Below, piece after piece: positions 5,449 through 13,439 of a stretch of 30,728 nucleotides of DNA (the stretch's first letter is position 1; each line of letters begins with the position of its first letter). A program made the translations under genes and the position numbers. Below the pieces are notes generated by a model. That model was not told the DNA's origin and made no database searches. It was given only the letters and a program-made list of their open reading frames with translations. The stretch is from a virus. The stretch lies in IMG/VR virus record IMGVR_UViG_3300020392_000051, positions 1 through 30,728 of that record; one strand, written 5' to 3'.

Positions 5449-7057
5449 TAGTAACTCAAGGGATCGTAGTTTAATATCCGCTAGGGTATATGATATTATA
5501 TTGGATGAAACTCATCCATTTTTTTCAAAAACTTTAGAAGGGCAATTTGATTCTACCTATATTGGAGCTATTTTTTGGGCTGAAATAGGTACTAAAGAAG
5601 GAAATAAAGATATGGATCCTTTAAATTTAAATATAGCTAAACCCTACTTTTCTTCAACTAATATTTTACCACTAAGAAATGAGATAGTAACTCTAACATT
5701 AGCCCCTAGTTTAAATCATTATAGTAAAACTGGAGGATATTCTAACCACGCAGAGTATTATTATTTCCCAAGTGTAAATGTGTGGGGAAATGCCGGTTAT
5801 AACCCATTACCCCGAGAAGCAGATTTAAAATCCCCAACAGTTAACCCTGGTCAAGTTGCTGCCCCCGCTAATCTAGAAGAAGACTTTAACTTAGAATTAG
5901 GAACCTATATAGATGAAAATAAAGTAGCATCTACTAAAAAAATGTTACCTTTTGAAGGTGATATGTTATTTGAAGGTAGATTTGGTAATAGTATAAGATT
6001 TGGTTCTTCAACACCACAAGGTAAAAACAGTTGGTCTGAAAACGATAGTGAAGGTGATCCCATTATTGTAATATCTAATGGTCAATCTGGTGATGATGAA
6101 ATGGTAATAGAAAATATTAACGAAGATGCTAGTTCCATTTATATGTTAAGTAACCAAAATGTCTCTGGTTTTTCCATATCTGCTGATAATTTTAGATCTT
6201 TAGGAGAAAATGTCAATCTAACTCCCTCAACAGAACCTATTACACCACTACAAAAAATTAACTTATTTACACGAACTGACTTAGCAGATTCAAATAATGC
6301 TATTCCTCAAAGTCCTGATGATACATTTAAAGAAATAAAAACAGATAATATTATAGATACTGAAAAAGGAACAATTACACCTGGTATATTACAAGATCCT
6401 ACTAGAAATTTAGGTAAATTCTTAACAGAAACTCCTTGGAGTGCTGCTTTCATAAGCTACACAATAGCAGAAAAAGCAGGGATATCCTTCCCAAGACGTG
6501 CTAATCATGTTGGATACGCCCAAACTATAAAAAATGGAGGATACCCATTTTCAGTTATAGATCCCTTTTTATCAGGATCAGAAGGTGAAGTGAAACCGGG
6601 TGATATTTTTATTAAAGGGAGAGGAGGAAATAAACTTAAGTTTAGTGATGATAAATGGAAAGGAGCATCTCATGGAGATATAGTTGTTAAAGTTCAGCCT
6701 GGGAGGGTCGATTTAGTGGGGGGTAATGTAAGTGAATTAAAGGATAAAGAAATATATGGCACTGATATTAATCAGGGTACTTGTAGAATAAAAAAACTTA
6801 CAGCCTCTGGTGGAAAAATCAAATCTTTAGGTACCCCAGGGGGTAAAAATGCAGCTTTTGTAATTATAAGACCTATAAATGGTGAAGACGCTTCAAAAAT
6901 AGTTAAGGCAGCTTTAGAGGAAGCAAATTTTTGGAAAAATAGAAGCGAAATAGACCCAGCAGTTACAGACACACTTATTACTTATTGGAGTCAATTTCCT
7001 ACTTATATTAAAAAAATAAACCAAGCTATAGATAAAGATGCAAAACAAAACTCATGA
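5402..7057 (+). CDS. Baseplate hub/spike protein with DUF2272-like cell-wall domain
   Basis: In this 551-aa protein the N-terminal part (about 24-110, SLISARVYDIILDETHPFF onward) and the segment about 184-240 (EGDMLFEGRFGNSIRFGS, GDPIIVISNGQ, then ASSIYMLS) look like an OB-fold baseplate hub domain of the gp5 type. The C-terminal part, about 335-495, resembles DUF2272 of the NlpC/P60-CHAP group: TPWSAAFISYTIAEKAG at 344-360, then ANHVGYA with His369, KPGDIFI, SHGDIVV with His424, and DLVGGNV with Asn442. The usual Cys nucleophile position appears to be Ser347. The inferred role is local opening of the cell wall during injection. The chosen ATG overlaps the previous gene by 47 bases; the conserved part begins only near residue 24, so a later start cannot be excluded. 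The stop overlaps the next ATG. Confidence 0.7.
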   Translation: MPTNQLKTLKGQRSNNSNSRDRSLISARVYDIILDETHPFFSKTLEGQFDSTYIGAIFWAEIGTKEGNKDMDPLNLNIAKPYFSSTNILPLRNEIVTLTLAPSLNHYSKTGGYSNHAEYYYFPSVNVWGNAGYNPLPREADLKSPTVNPGQVAAPANLEEDFNLELGTYIDENKVASTKKMLPFEGDMLFEGRFGNSIRFGSSTPQGKNSWSENDSEGDPIIVISNGQSGDDEMVIENINEDASSIYMLSNQNVSGFSISADNFRSLGENVNLTPSTEPITPLQKINLFTRTDLADSNNAIPQSPDDTFKEIKTDNIIDTEKGTITPGILQDPTRNLGKFLTETPWSAAFISYTIAEKAGISFPRRANHVGYAQTIKNGGYPFSVIDPFLSGSEGEVKPGDIFIKGRGGNKLKFSDDKWKGASHGDIVVKVQPGRVDLVGGNVSELKDKEIYGTDINQGTCRIKKLTASGGKIKSLGTPGGKNAAFVIIRPINGEDASKIVKAALEEANFWKNRSEIDPAVTDTLITYWSQFPTYIKKINQAIDKDAKQNS

Positions 7058-7518
7058 TTAAATCTCCGGACACATATCAAGGTAAACAGATAATATTAAC
7101 ATCAGATAGATTAATATTTAATGCTCGTGAAGATCAAGTATATTCTTCTGATAGTACTATAGTATTTTCTACTAATAAAGATTTCCATATTAATACATCT
7201 GAGGGTTCTAATGGTTTATTTATAGTTAATAGCCCTAAAATCCGTTTAGGTAAAATATCAGATACTTCTCCTGAAGCACCTAATAATCCTGCAGTAAAAG
7301 GTAACGAATTAGTTAGTTTAATGGGGGATATTTTAGACCATATAGACAAACTGTATAATACAGTATTACCTGCATTAAATCAAATTACTATATTCCCCGG
7401 ACTCCCTACAATGCCTAGCCCTACTAATGTAGGTATAATAGCCCCCCTTTCAGCTGAACTAAAAACACTAAAAGGAAGGTTAAATTCTATCAACAGTAAA
7501 AACGTTTATATAAAATGA
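7054..7518 (+). CDS. Spike-like baseplate protein (short beta-helix candidate)
   Basis: The 154-aa protein starts with repeated short strands (QIILTSDRLIFNAREDQVY, TIVFSTNKDFHINTS, GLFIVNSPKIRLG) in the manner of the small beta-helix that forms the tip of contractile-tail spikes. A proline-rich turn follows, then a helical region (VKGNELVSLMGDILDHIDKL) and a Pro-rich loop. The phrase NSPKIRLG...A..P.VKG..L is typical of phage gp5/gpV-associated spike proteins as I remember them. It overlaps both neighbours by four bases, so it is tightly coupled to the hub gene, which supports a role in the same complex. Confidence 0.55.
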   Translation: MIKSPDTYQGKQIILTSDRLIFNAREDQVYSSDSTIVFSTNKDFHINTSEGSNGLFIVNSPKIRLGKISDTSPEAPNNPAVKGNELVSLMGDILDHIDKLYNTVLPALNQITIFPGLPTMPSPTNVGIIAPLSAELKTLKGRLNSINSKNVYIK

Positions 7519-8333
7519 TTCGTCTTTATCAAGCTGTTTTACCAGGTGCTATGAGGCTATTTGAAGATGCTAAACAAAGAACTTTCTTTTTTAGTAATAT
7601 TGCCCCTACAATAGATGCTAGAATCACAGTAAATATACCAACTACTTCAAGAATTCTTCTTCTTCTTGCTGAAAGGACTAATTCTACTGAAGAACTTGAA
7701 AGAGCTTTTTTAGAATTAAAAAAAGTGTGCCAAACACTTGAAAAAGAATTAAGAAATTATGTAAATGAAATAGATAAAATTATAAATATCTTAAATAGAG
7801 TTAATCAAACATTTGGTTCTTTTGATGGGATCTTAACCCAACTACTTCAATTAATCCCTGTTTTTAATAGTATTATAGCAGCAGGCCAAATAATATTAGC
7901 AGCCCAAGTATTTCCGGTGGCAAACGGGGCTCTTATAATAAGGACTGGTGATGCTATAAATCTTTTAAAAGGTAAAATTAAAGAAATACAAGGATTAGGG
8001 TCGTTAATAACGAATACGGCTTCTTTTTTTAATAGGGAAACATCTTTACTTTTAAGTATTTTAAATCCCGTTAGGACCGATATATTAAATATACTTACAA
8101 TTATACAAACTAGATGTTTACTTATAGATAGTTTGTATTTAGAAGAATTAAAAAAATATAATTTAAATAGTGCTACTAATAATTCTCAAACTAATGAAGA
8201 AATTATTGATACCCTAGGAGGTATATATAAACCCGAAATTATATTAGATAACTTAGAAAACTCAAATAAATCCCAGTTTATAGAATATCTTGTAGAAAAT
8301 GGTCATACTGGGTATCAAATAACTAAAGGATAA
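7515..8333 (+). CDS. Hydrophobic helical tail/baseplate protein, function unknown
   Basis: The 272-aa protein is rich in Leu and Ile. It contains a coiled-coil-like helix (about 50-100, ERAFLELKKVCQTLEKEL) and two hydrophobic stretches (about 108-138, LTQLLQLIPVFNSIIAAGQ, and about 160-200). The hydrophobic parts could be membrane-active or buried in a helical bundle. Placement between the spike-like gene and gp25 suggests a hub, tape-measure-tip or ejection protein. It is far too short to be the main tape measure. No signature residues are visible. It starts in an ATGA overlap and ends 24 bases before the next ATG, in a gap holding a promoter-like element. Confidence 0.6.
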   Translation: MIRLYQAVLPGAMRLFEDAKQRTFFFSNIAPTIDARITVNIPTTSRILLLLAERTNSTEELERAFLELKKVCQTLEKELRNYVNEIDKIINILNRVNQTFGSFDGILTQLLQLIPVFNSIIAAGQIILAAQVFPVANGALIIRTGDAINLLKGKIKEIQGLGSLITNTASFFNRETSLLLSILNPVRTDILNILTIIQTRCLLIDSLYLEELKKYNLNSATNNSQTNEEIIDTLGGIYKPEIILDNLENSNKSQFIEYLVENGHTGYQITKG

Positions 8334-8342
8334 TATATTTAT
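8334..8342 (+). promoter_or_regulatory. Candidate late promoter element TATATTTAT
   Basis: The 24-base gap before the gene at 8358 contains TATATTTAT followed by TAAAAACT, a close variant of the 12-mer at 702-713 and 5055-5066. It is 15 bases upstream of the start codon, about the same distance as at 702-713, and would serve the gp25-gp6 wedge operon. Confidence 0.35.
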
Positions 8343-8357
8343 TAAAAACTAATAGCA

Positions 8358-8720
8358 ATGAAATTAAGTGCATTTGAAAAAATAATTAGAAAAGTTGTAC
8401 GTGAAGAAATAGATTACGCCCTAAGGCGTGAAATTGCACTACTAAAAGAAGAATTAACTTTACAACCACAACAACGTGTTGTTGAGTCTAAAGTAAATAC
8501 TCAAGAAGCTGAAGATTTTAGAACAAAATTAAGAGAACAAATGCCCCCACCTAATTTTAACACAGGAAATGATACTCTTAATTCACTCTTATCTGAAACA
8601 GCTATATCACCAACCCCAGAACAAACATTTGCAGCTAACGATCCTGTAAATGAATTTATAAATAAAGATTATGGGCCTTTAATGGAGGCGATGGATAAGA
8701 AAAAAGAATTTAGACCCTAA
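8358..8720 (+). CDS. Hypothetical protein with N-terminal amphipathic leader helix
   Basis: The 120-aa protein begins with MKLSAFEKIIRKVVREEIDY, a strongly basic-then-acidic amphipathic helix that continues as a coiled coil to about residue 35. The rest is polar and probably disordered (QPQQRVVES, QMPPPNFNTGND, ISPTPEQTFAANDPVNE), ending in basic MDKKKEFRP. The leader resembles those of the proteins at 1190, 30135 and 30415 in being a short amphipathic helix ending in -EE. It may be a small baseplate or assembly factor. The stop overlaps the gp25 start by one base (TAATG), which ties it to wedge assembly. Confidence 0.6.
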   Translation: MKLSAFEKIIRKVVREEIDYALRREIALLKEELTLQPQQRVVESKVNTQEAEDFRTKLREQMPPPNFNTGNDTLNSLLSETAISPTPEQTFAANDPVNEFINKDYGPLMEAMDKKKEFRP

Positions 8721-9139
8721 TGGCTATACAAAGAAAAGTTGGTATAAGAATTAATCCTTTAGACCTTGACACACGCAAGGCTATAGGGACAAAAATACCT
8801 TTTAATAAAAAAAGTATTTTTGATTCTAATTTTACTACTAAAGATCAAATAAAGTCTAATTTAATTAATTTACTTTTAACTTCTCAAGGTGAAAGAATTC
8901 ATGAACCTAATTATGGAGTAGGATTAAGAGAAATATTATTTGAACCTAATACAGAAACGGCAGACAAAATATCCCAACTTAAAGGACTTATTAATCAAAA
9001 CATTGCAGTTCATATTCCTCAGATAACAGCTACAGATATAAAAGTAGACCCAATAAAAAATACTAATAATCTATTAGTTAAAATACAATATAAAGTTTTA
9101 GTTGATGGTGATACTAATGAAGTATCTTTAAAACTATAA
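8720..9139 (+). CDS. 25: Baseplate wedge protein, T4 gp25-like
   Basis: The 139-aa product carries the gp25 signature: a helix ending NLLLTSQGERIHEPNYGVGL, with Gly57-Glu58-Arg59 and Pro63-x-Tyr65-Gly66, then REILFEPN and a beta-rich C-terminus (TDIKVDPI, LLVKIQYKVL). gp25 is the conserved inner-wedge protein of contractile tails, related to the type VI secretion TssE and lysozyme-like gpW families. It joins the wedge to the sheath. Length (139 against about 132 aa in T4) and its position just upstream of gp6 match T4 order. A three-base gap separates it from gp6. Confidence 0.93.
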   Translation: MAIQRKVGIRINPLDLDTRKAIGTKIPFNKKSIFDSNFTTKDQIKSNLINLLLTSQGERIHEPNYGVGLREILFEPNTETADKISQLKGLINQNIAVHIPQITATDIKVDPIKNTNNLLVKIQYKVLVDGDTNEVSLKL

Positions 9140-9142
9140 TAA

Positions 9143-11035
9143 ATGGCTTATTCTAAAATAAATAATACCCAAAATAAAGATATAAATTATCTTAATAAAA
9201 ATTATAATCAGCTAAAACAAAATTTAGTTGAGTTTACTAGAACTTATTTTCCTGATAACTTTAATGATTTTTCGGAAAGTAATCCGGGAATGATATTTTT
9301 AGAAATGGCATCATATGTGGGTGATGTACTATCTTTTTATATTGACACACAAATTCAAGAAACTTTTATAGAATCCGCTCAAGAAAAAACTAATCTTTTA
9401 GCTTTAGCTTATAATTTAGGTTATAAACCCTCAATAACTAATGCTTCTACTACTGAAGTAGATTTATTTATGGAAATCCCTGCTAAAGGGACATCCCCCT
9501 ATCTACCCGATTTTGATTATGCTTTAACTATACGTAAAAATTCAAATTTTAAAACTGTTGGTGGTGAATCAGCTATAACCTTTACTTTAGAAAATGATGT
9601 TAATTTTAGTATTAGTTCTTCTTTAGATCCCCTTGAAACTATAATCCACCAAACAGATAGTGGTGGAAATCCCGAATATTATCTTTTAAAGAAAAAAGGC
9701 AAAGTAATTTCAGGTACTGCTAAGACTAAAACATTTGAGATAGGAAATTCACAAAGATTTCTTACATTAGAAATAGCTGATAAAAATATAATTAAAATAG
9801 AATCAATAATAGATTCGGATGGTAATCAATACACTGAAGTTCCTTATTTAGCACAAGAAACTGTATTTGAGGAAGTAAATAATGATACTTCAAATACTCC
9901 TGCTTTATCACAATATTCTAGTGATACCCCCTATTTATTAAAACTTAAAAAAGTCCCTAAAAGGTTTGTTAGTAGATTTTTAGCTAATAATACCCTTCAA
10001 ATCCAATTTGGAGCGGGTAATACATCTAATACAGATGAAGACATAATTCCAAACCCAGATAATATTGGTTTAGGAATTAAGGATGGTAGATCTTTATTAG
10101 ATTTTGCTTTTGATCCTTCTAATTTCTTATATACTAAGACATATGGTGAAACACCAAAAAATACTACTCTTACTGTAACATATTTAGTAGGAGGTGGTGT
10201 TACTAGCAATGTAGATTCAAATCTAATTACCCGAAAAAATACAATATTAACCCTCGATAATGCCGGAGGATTAGATTCTGGTATAAAAAATACCGTTATT
10301 GAATCTATAGCTGTTAATAACCCCGAAGCAGCTACAGGTGGTGGACCAGGGGATACAATTGAAGATATCAGATTAAATTCGATAGCTAGTGCTGCTTCTC
10401 AATTACGTACTGTATCTAAAGAGGATTATATCATAAGAACATTGAATTTACCTCCTAAATTAGGAAGAGTAGCTAAAGCATGTATTATTAAAGATGATCA
10501 AATTAGTGCTTTAACTTCTAATAGAATAGAAAATCCTAATGCTTTAAATTTATATACTTTAGGTTATAATTCACAAAATCAATTAGTTCCTTTAAATCCT
10601 GCTACTAGACAAAACCTAATAACATATTTAGAACAATTTAGAATGTTAACAGATTCTATTAATATAAAAGATGGGTTTGTAATAAATTTTAGTATAGATT
10701 TTGATATAATAACGTTTAAACAATTTAATAATCAAGAAGTTATATTAAATTGCATTGATGTTTTAAAAGATTATTTTAATATCCAAAAATGGCAGTTTAA
10801 TCAACCAATACTAATAAGTGAGGTATTTAATACAATAGGACAAGTTCCTGGGGTACAAAATGTAGAAAGTGTAAGTTTTAATAATAAGGCAGGAGAAGCT
10901 TTAGGTTATTCAAAATACTCATATGATTTTAACTCAGCAACTGTAAATAACATAATCTATCCTTCACAAGATATAGGTATATTTGAATTAAAATATCCTA
11001 ATTCTGATATAAAAGGTAGAGTAGTAAAATATTAA
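9143..11035 (+). CDS. 6: Baseplate wedge protein, T4 gp6-like (baseplate J family)
   Basis: The 630-aa protein starts with the typical gp6/baseplate J N-terminus: FSESNPGMIFLEMASYVGDV (about 43-62), then SFYIDTQIQETFIESAQEK and ALAYNLGYKPS. The C-terminal half has the RTVSKEDYIIRTLNLPPKLG segment, characteristic of baseplate J proteins, and a domain near 500-600 (DGFVINFSIDFDIITF, QKWQFNQPILISEVF, VPGVQNVESVSF). gp6 forms the dimeric ring that holds the wedges together around the hub. The length is close to T4 gp6 (660 aa). It follows gp25 by three bases and is followed by another virion gene two bases after its stop. Confidence 0.93.
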   Translation: MAYSKINNTQNKDINYLNKNYNQLKQNLVEFTRTYFPDNFNDFSESNPGMIFLEMASYVGDVLSFYIDTQIQETFIESAQEKTNLLALAYNLGYKPSITNASTTEVDLFMEIPAKGTSPYLPDFDYALTIRKNSNFKTVGGESAITFTLENDVNFSISSSLDPLETIIHQTDSGGNPEYYLLKKKGKVISGTAKTKTFEIGNSQRFLTLEIADKNIIKIESIIDSDGNQYTEVPYLAQETVFEEVNNDTSNTPALSQYSSDTPYLLKLKKVPKRFVSRFLANNTLQIQFGAGNTSNTDEDIIPNPDNIGLGIKDGRSLLDFAFDPSNFLYTKTYGETPKNTTLTVTYLVGGGVTSNVDSNLITRKNTILTLDNAGGLDSGIKNTVIESIAVNNPEAATGGGPGDTIEDIRLNSIASAASQLRTVSKEDYIIRTLNLPPKLGRVAKACIIKDDQISALTSNRIENPNALNLYTLGYNSQNQLVPLNPATRQNLITYLEQFRMLTDSINIKDGFVINFSIDFDIITFKQFNNQEVILNCIDVLKDYFNIQKWQFNQPILISEVFNTIGQVPGVQNVESVSFNNKAGEALGYSKYSYDFNSATVNNIIYPSQDIGIFELKYPNSDIKGRVVKY

Positions 11036-11037
11036 TT

Positions 11038-12186
11038 ATGGCATATCACTTTTTATTTCCCGAAAAGGACACAACAATATACTCCCACCCCAGTAGACAA
11101 AACTTAAATACTGGAGTTGGGGAAATACTAGAATTAACTACTGAAAAGGGAATAAATAATGAATTATATTACCCTTCAAGAATACTTCTACAATTCAAAA
11201 ACAGCGAACTAACTGATGTACTTTCAAGTAAAGTAACAGGAAGTTTTTCAGCTAGTTTAAAATTATATGCCACCGAATTTGCCCAAAATTTTCCTACTTC
11301 TCAAAATATAGAATTATACCCTCTTTCAGAATCTTGGGATAACGGAAACCAAAAGTATAATGAAAACCCTACTAATAATAATATAATTAGTAATGGTTGT
11401 TCATGGTTATATAGAGATAATGAAACTACTAAAACATCCTGGGGTGTTTTAACTCCAGGCACAACGGGTAGTTTTTCAGGTAGTACTACTCCGGTGTCTG
11501 GGGGGATATGGTATACTGGTAGTGGATTTGAAAAAGAACAAACATTAGGGATAGTAAATGATTTAGATTTAGATTTTAATGTTACTAGTCAAATCCAAAA
11601 ATTCTCTTCAAGCCTATTTTCAGCCCAAACATATCCTGAAGGTATACCTAATAATGGTTTTATCATTTTAAGGGAAAATGATGTACATAATAATACTACA
11701 GATCAAGGTAGTTTAAAATATTTTTCAGTAGATACTAATACTATATTTTCACCTACATTATCTATAAAATGGGACGATTCAAGTTACGTAACAGGTAGTG
11801 GGGCTACTCTTTTAAATAGTGGTAAAATACAATTAAATATTTCTAATAATAAAATATATTACAAAAATAGCGAAGAATATACTTTTAGAATAAACGTAAG
11901 AAAACAATTTCCTACTAGAACATTTACTACATCTTCAAACTTTTTAGACGTAGGTTATTTATCTTCTACTTCTTATTATAGTATAGAAGATTTTACTTCT
12001 AAAGAAGTAATAATCCCCTTTGATACTTCTTATACTAAATTAAGTGCAGACTCCGAAGGAATGTTTTTTAAATTAAATATGAGTGGCTTACAACCAGAAA
12101 GATATTACAAAATCCTAATCAGGCATGATTGCAATGATGGGATTATTTTATATGATGACTATTGTTATTTTAAAGTTGAAAGATAA
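11038..12186 (+). CDS. Virion protein with DNRLRE/CBM96-like domain, probable baseplate or fibre component
   Basis: The 382-aa protein starts with FPEKDTTIYSHPSRQNLNTG and YPSRILLQF, then LYPLSESWDNGNQKYNENPT, NGCSWLYRD and TKTSWGVLTPG. This order (D-T-x-I-Y..., S-R-x-L-L-x-F, W-x-x-G, W-x-Y-R, W) matches the DNRLRE (CBM96-like) beta-sandwich found in secreted and surface-binding proteins. The rest is Ser/Thr/Asn-rich beta structure, with a C-terminal domain from about 275 (NISNNKIYYKNSEEYTFRI to the end). It could be the functional counterpart of gp7/gp8 or a short fibre. Placement directly behind gp6 and a TAATG overlap with the next gene support a baseplate-peripheral role. Carbohydrate binding is inference. 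Confidence 0.6.
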   Translation: MAYHFLFPEKDTTIYSHPSRQNLNTGVGEILELTTEKGINNELYYPSRILLQFKNSELTDVLSSKVTGSFSASLKLYATEFAQNFPTSQNIELYPLSESWDNGNQKYNENPTNNNIISNGCSWLYRDNETTKTSWGVLTPGTTGSFSGSTTPVSGGIWYTGSGFEKEQTLGIVNDLDLDFNVTSQIQKFSSSLFSAQTYPEGIPNNGFIILRENDVHNNTTDQGSLKYFSVDTNTIFSPTLSIKWDDSSYVTGSGATLLNSGKIQLNISNNKIYYKNSEEYTFRINVRKQFPTRTFTTSSNFLDVGYLSSTSYYSIEDFTSKEVIIPFDTSYTKLSADSEGMFFKLNMSGLQPERYYKILIRHDCNDGIILYDDYCYFKVER

Positions 12187-13436
12187 TGGCGGAGAAAATT
12201 AAAATAATAAAAGACTCTTATTTAAAATCTGAATATAAGGGGGTAATTGATACTAATTTTTCTGAATTAGCTAATAATCAAGAATCTGAAATAGATTTAG
12301 AAAGCTTTTTTAGGGAATATGATGATTTATTCTTTAATATTCCGTTAGAAGGAACTTTAAGTCATAGAACACTTGTTTTGAGAAGTTCTGGATTATTAGA
12401 TGATTTAGATGATCCCAGAGATAAAGAAATAGATAACTTAAGAAATAGAGTAAGTGAGTTAGAACTAGAATTATTACAAAGGGATGAATCTTCTCAAGAA
12501 CCAGAACACCCACAATTCAAAAATGGTTCACTCCTTCATGACCCAACAACAGGTGAAAATTTCTTTATGTCTAAAGGAAAAACCAGAAAAATATTTGATA
12601 GTAATGTATTAGATGTTTTAAAACAACTACAACCGGGTGGTACTATAGATTCCTCTGTAAGAGATGTAGCTACTCTTGTACCTACTTCTATAGTTAATGG
12701 AATTGAAAATGGTATCCCCCTAAATGAAGCTAATTTTAATCTAATAGACAGTACTGTTGATGACGAAACACAACGTGCTATATGGAATATAGATTGGTCT
12801 GATGCTACTCTTAATTTAGATTACGCTAGAACTATATATAATGATGTTTTTGAGTATTTAGAAGTTTTAGCTAAAGATATAGACGCGAAAGAAAAAGTAC
12901 TTGAATTTGTTGAAGAAAAAATTCTTAATATTAACAGAAGAATTAACGCTTTAAGAGTACAAAGCCAAAAAGGATCACCTTCTTTACAATCAGAAGTTAA
13001 CGCAAAAATAGAAGAGCTTAGACAACAAAAAAATGATCTTAGTGATACTTTAGATAGTACTGAAGTTAGACTAGATCAAGTTAAACAAGCTTTTATTACA
13101 TTAGATGACCAACCATCACTATTTAGCGATTTACCAGGTGGCGGTGAGGATATTGTTGATAATGATAACCCAGAAATAAGATACGGCCACTTAAAAGATA
13201 ATTTACAGAAATTATTTGATGAAGGTGCTCTAGAAAATAATAATATTAGTGGCCCTCAAAGGGATTTAAGACAAGCTAAAGAAAAAGAAAGAGATGGTAA
13301 ATCAGTTCGTAAGTTTAACGCTTGGAAAACTGATATAGATAAACGCAGTAGTTCTAAGGATCAAAGAGATTTAATAGTAGTATTAAGAGCTACAAGAAAC
13401 AGCATTAGAGAAACAGGAGAAGGAAGAATTCAATAA
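12186..13436 (+). CDS. Coiled-coil structural protein of the baseplate block
   Basis: The 416-aa protein is helical and charged. It has a possible wedge-binding N-terminus (about 1-75, with YKGVIDTNFSEL and LSHRTLVLRSSGLL), a first coiled coil at about 80-105 (DKEIDNLRNRVSELELELLQ) and a middle domain (about 115-215). Longer coiled coils at about 215-300 follow (VLEFVEEKILNINRRINAL and IEELRQQKNDLSDTLDST). The basic C-terminus carries KEKERDGKSVRKFNAWKTD. No catalytic site is visible. It is probably a connector between wedge proteins or the base of a fibre. It begins in a one-base overlap and ends three bases before the large wedge gene. Confidence 0.65.
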   Translation: MAEKIKIIKDSYLKSEYKGVIDTNFSELANNQESEIDLESFFREYDDLFFNIPLEGTLSHRTLVLRSSGLLDDLDDPRDKEIDNLRNRVSELELELLQRDESSQEPEHPQFKNGSLLHDPTTGENFFMSKGKTRKIFDSNVLDVLKQLQPGGTIDSSVRDVATLVPTSIVNGIENGIPLNEANFNLIDSTVDDETQRAIWNIDWSDATLNLDYARTIYNDVFEYLEVLAKDIDAKEKVLEFVEEKILNINRRINALRVQSQKGSPSLQSEVNAKIEELRQQKNDLSDTLDSTEVRLDQVKQAFITLDDQPSLFSDLPGGGEDIVDNDNPEIRYGHLKDNLQKLFDEGALENNNISGPQRDLRQAKEKERDGKSVRKFNAWKTDIDKRSSSKDQRDLIVVLRATRNSIRETGEGRIQ

Positions 13437-13439
13437 ACC

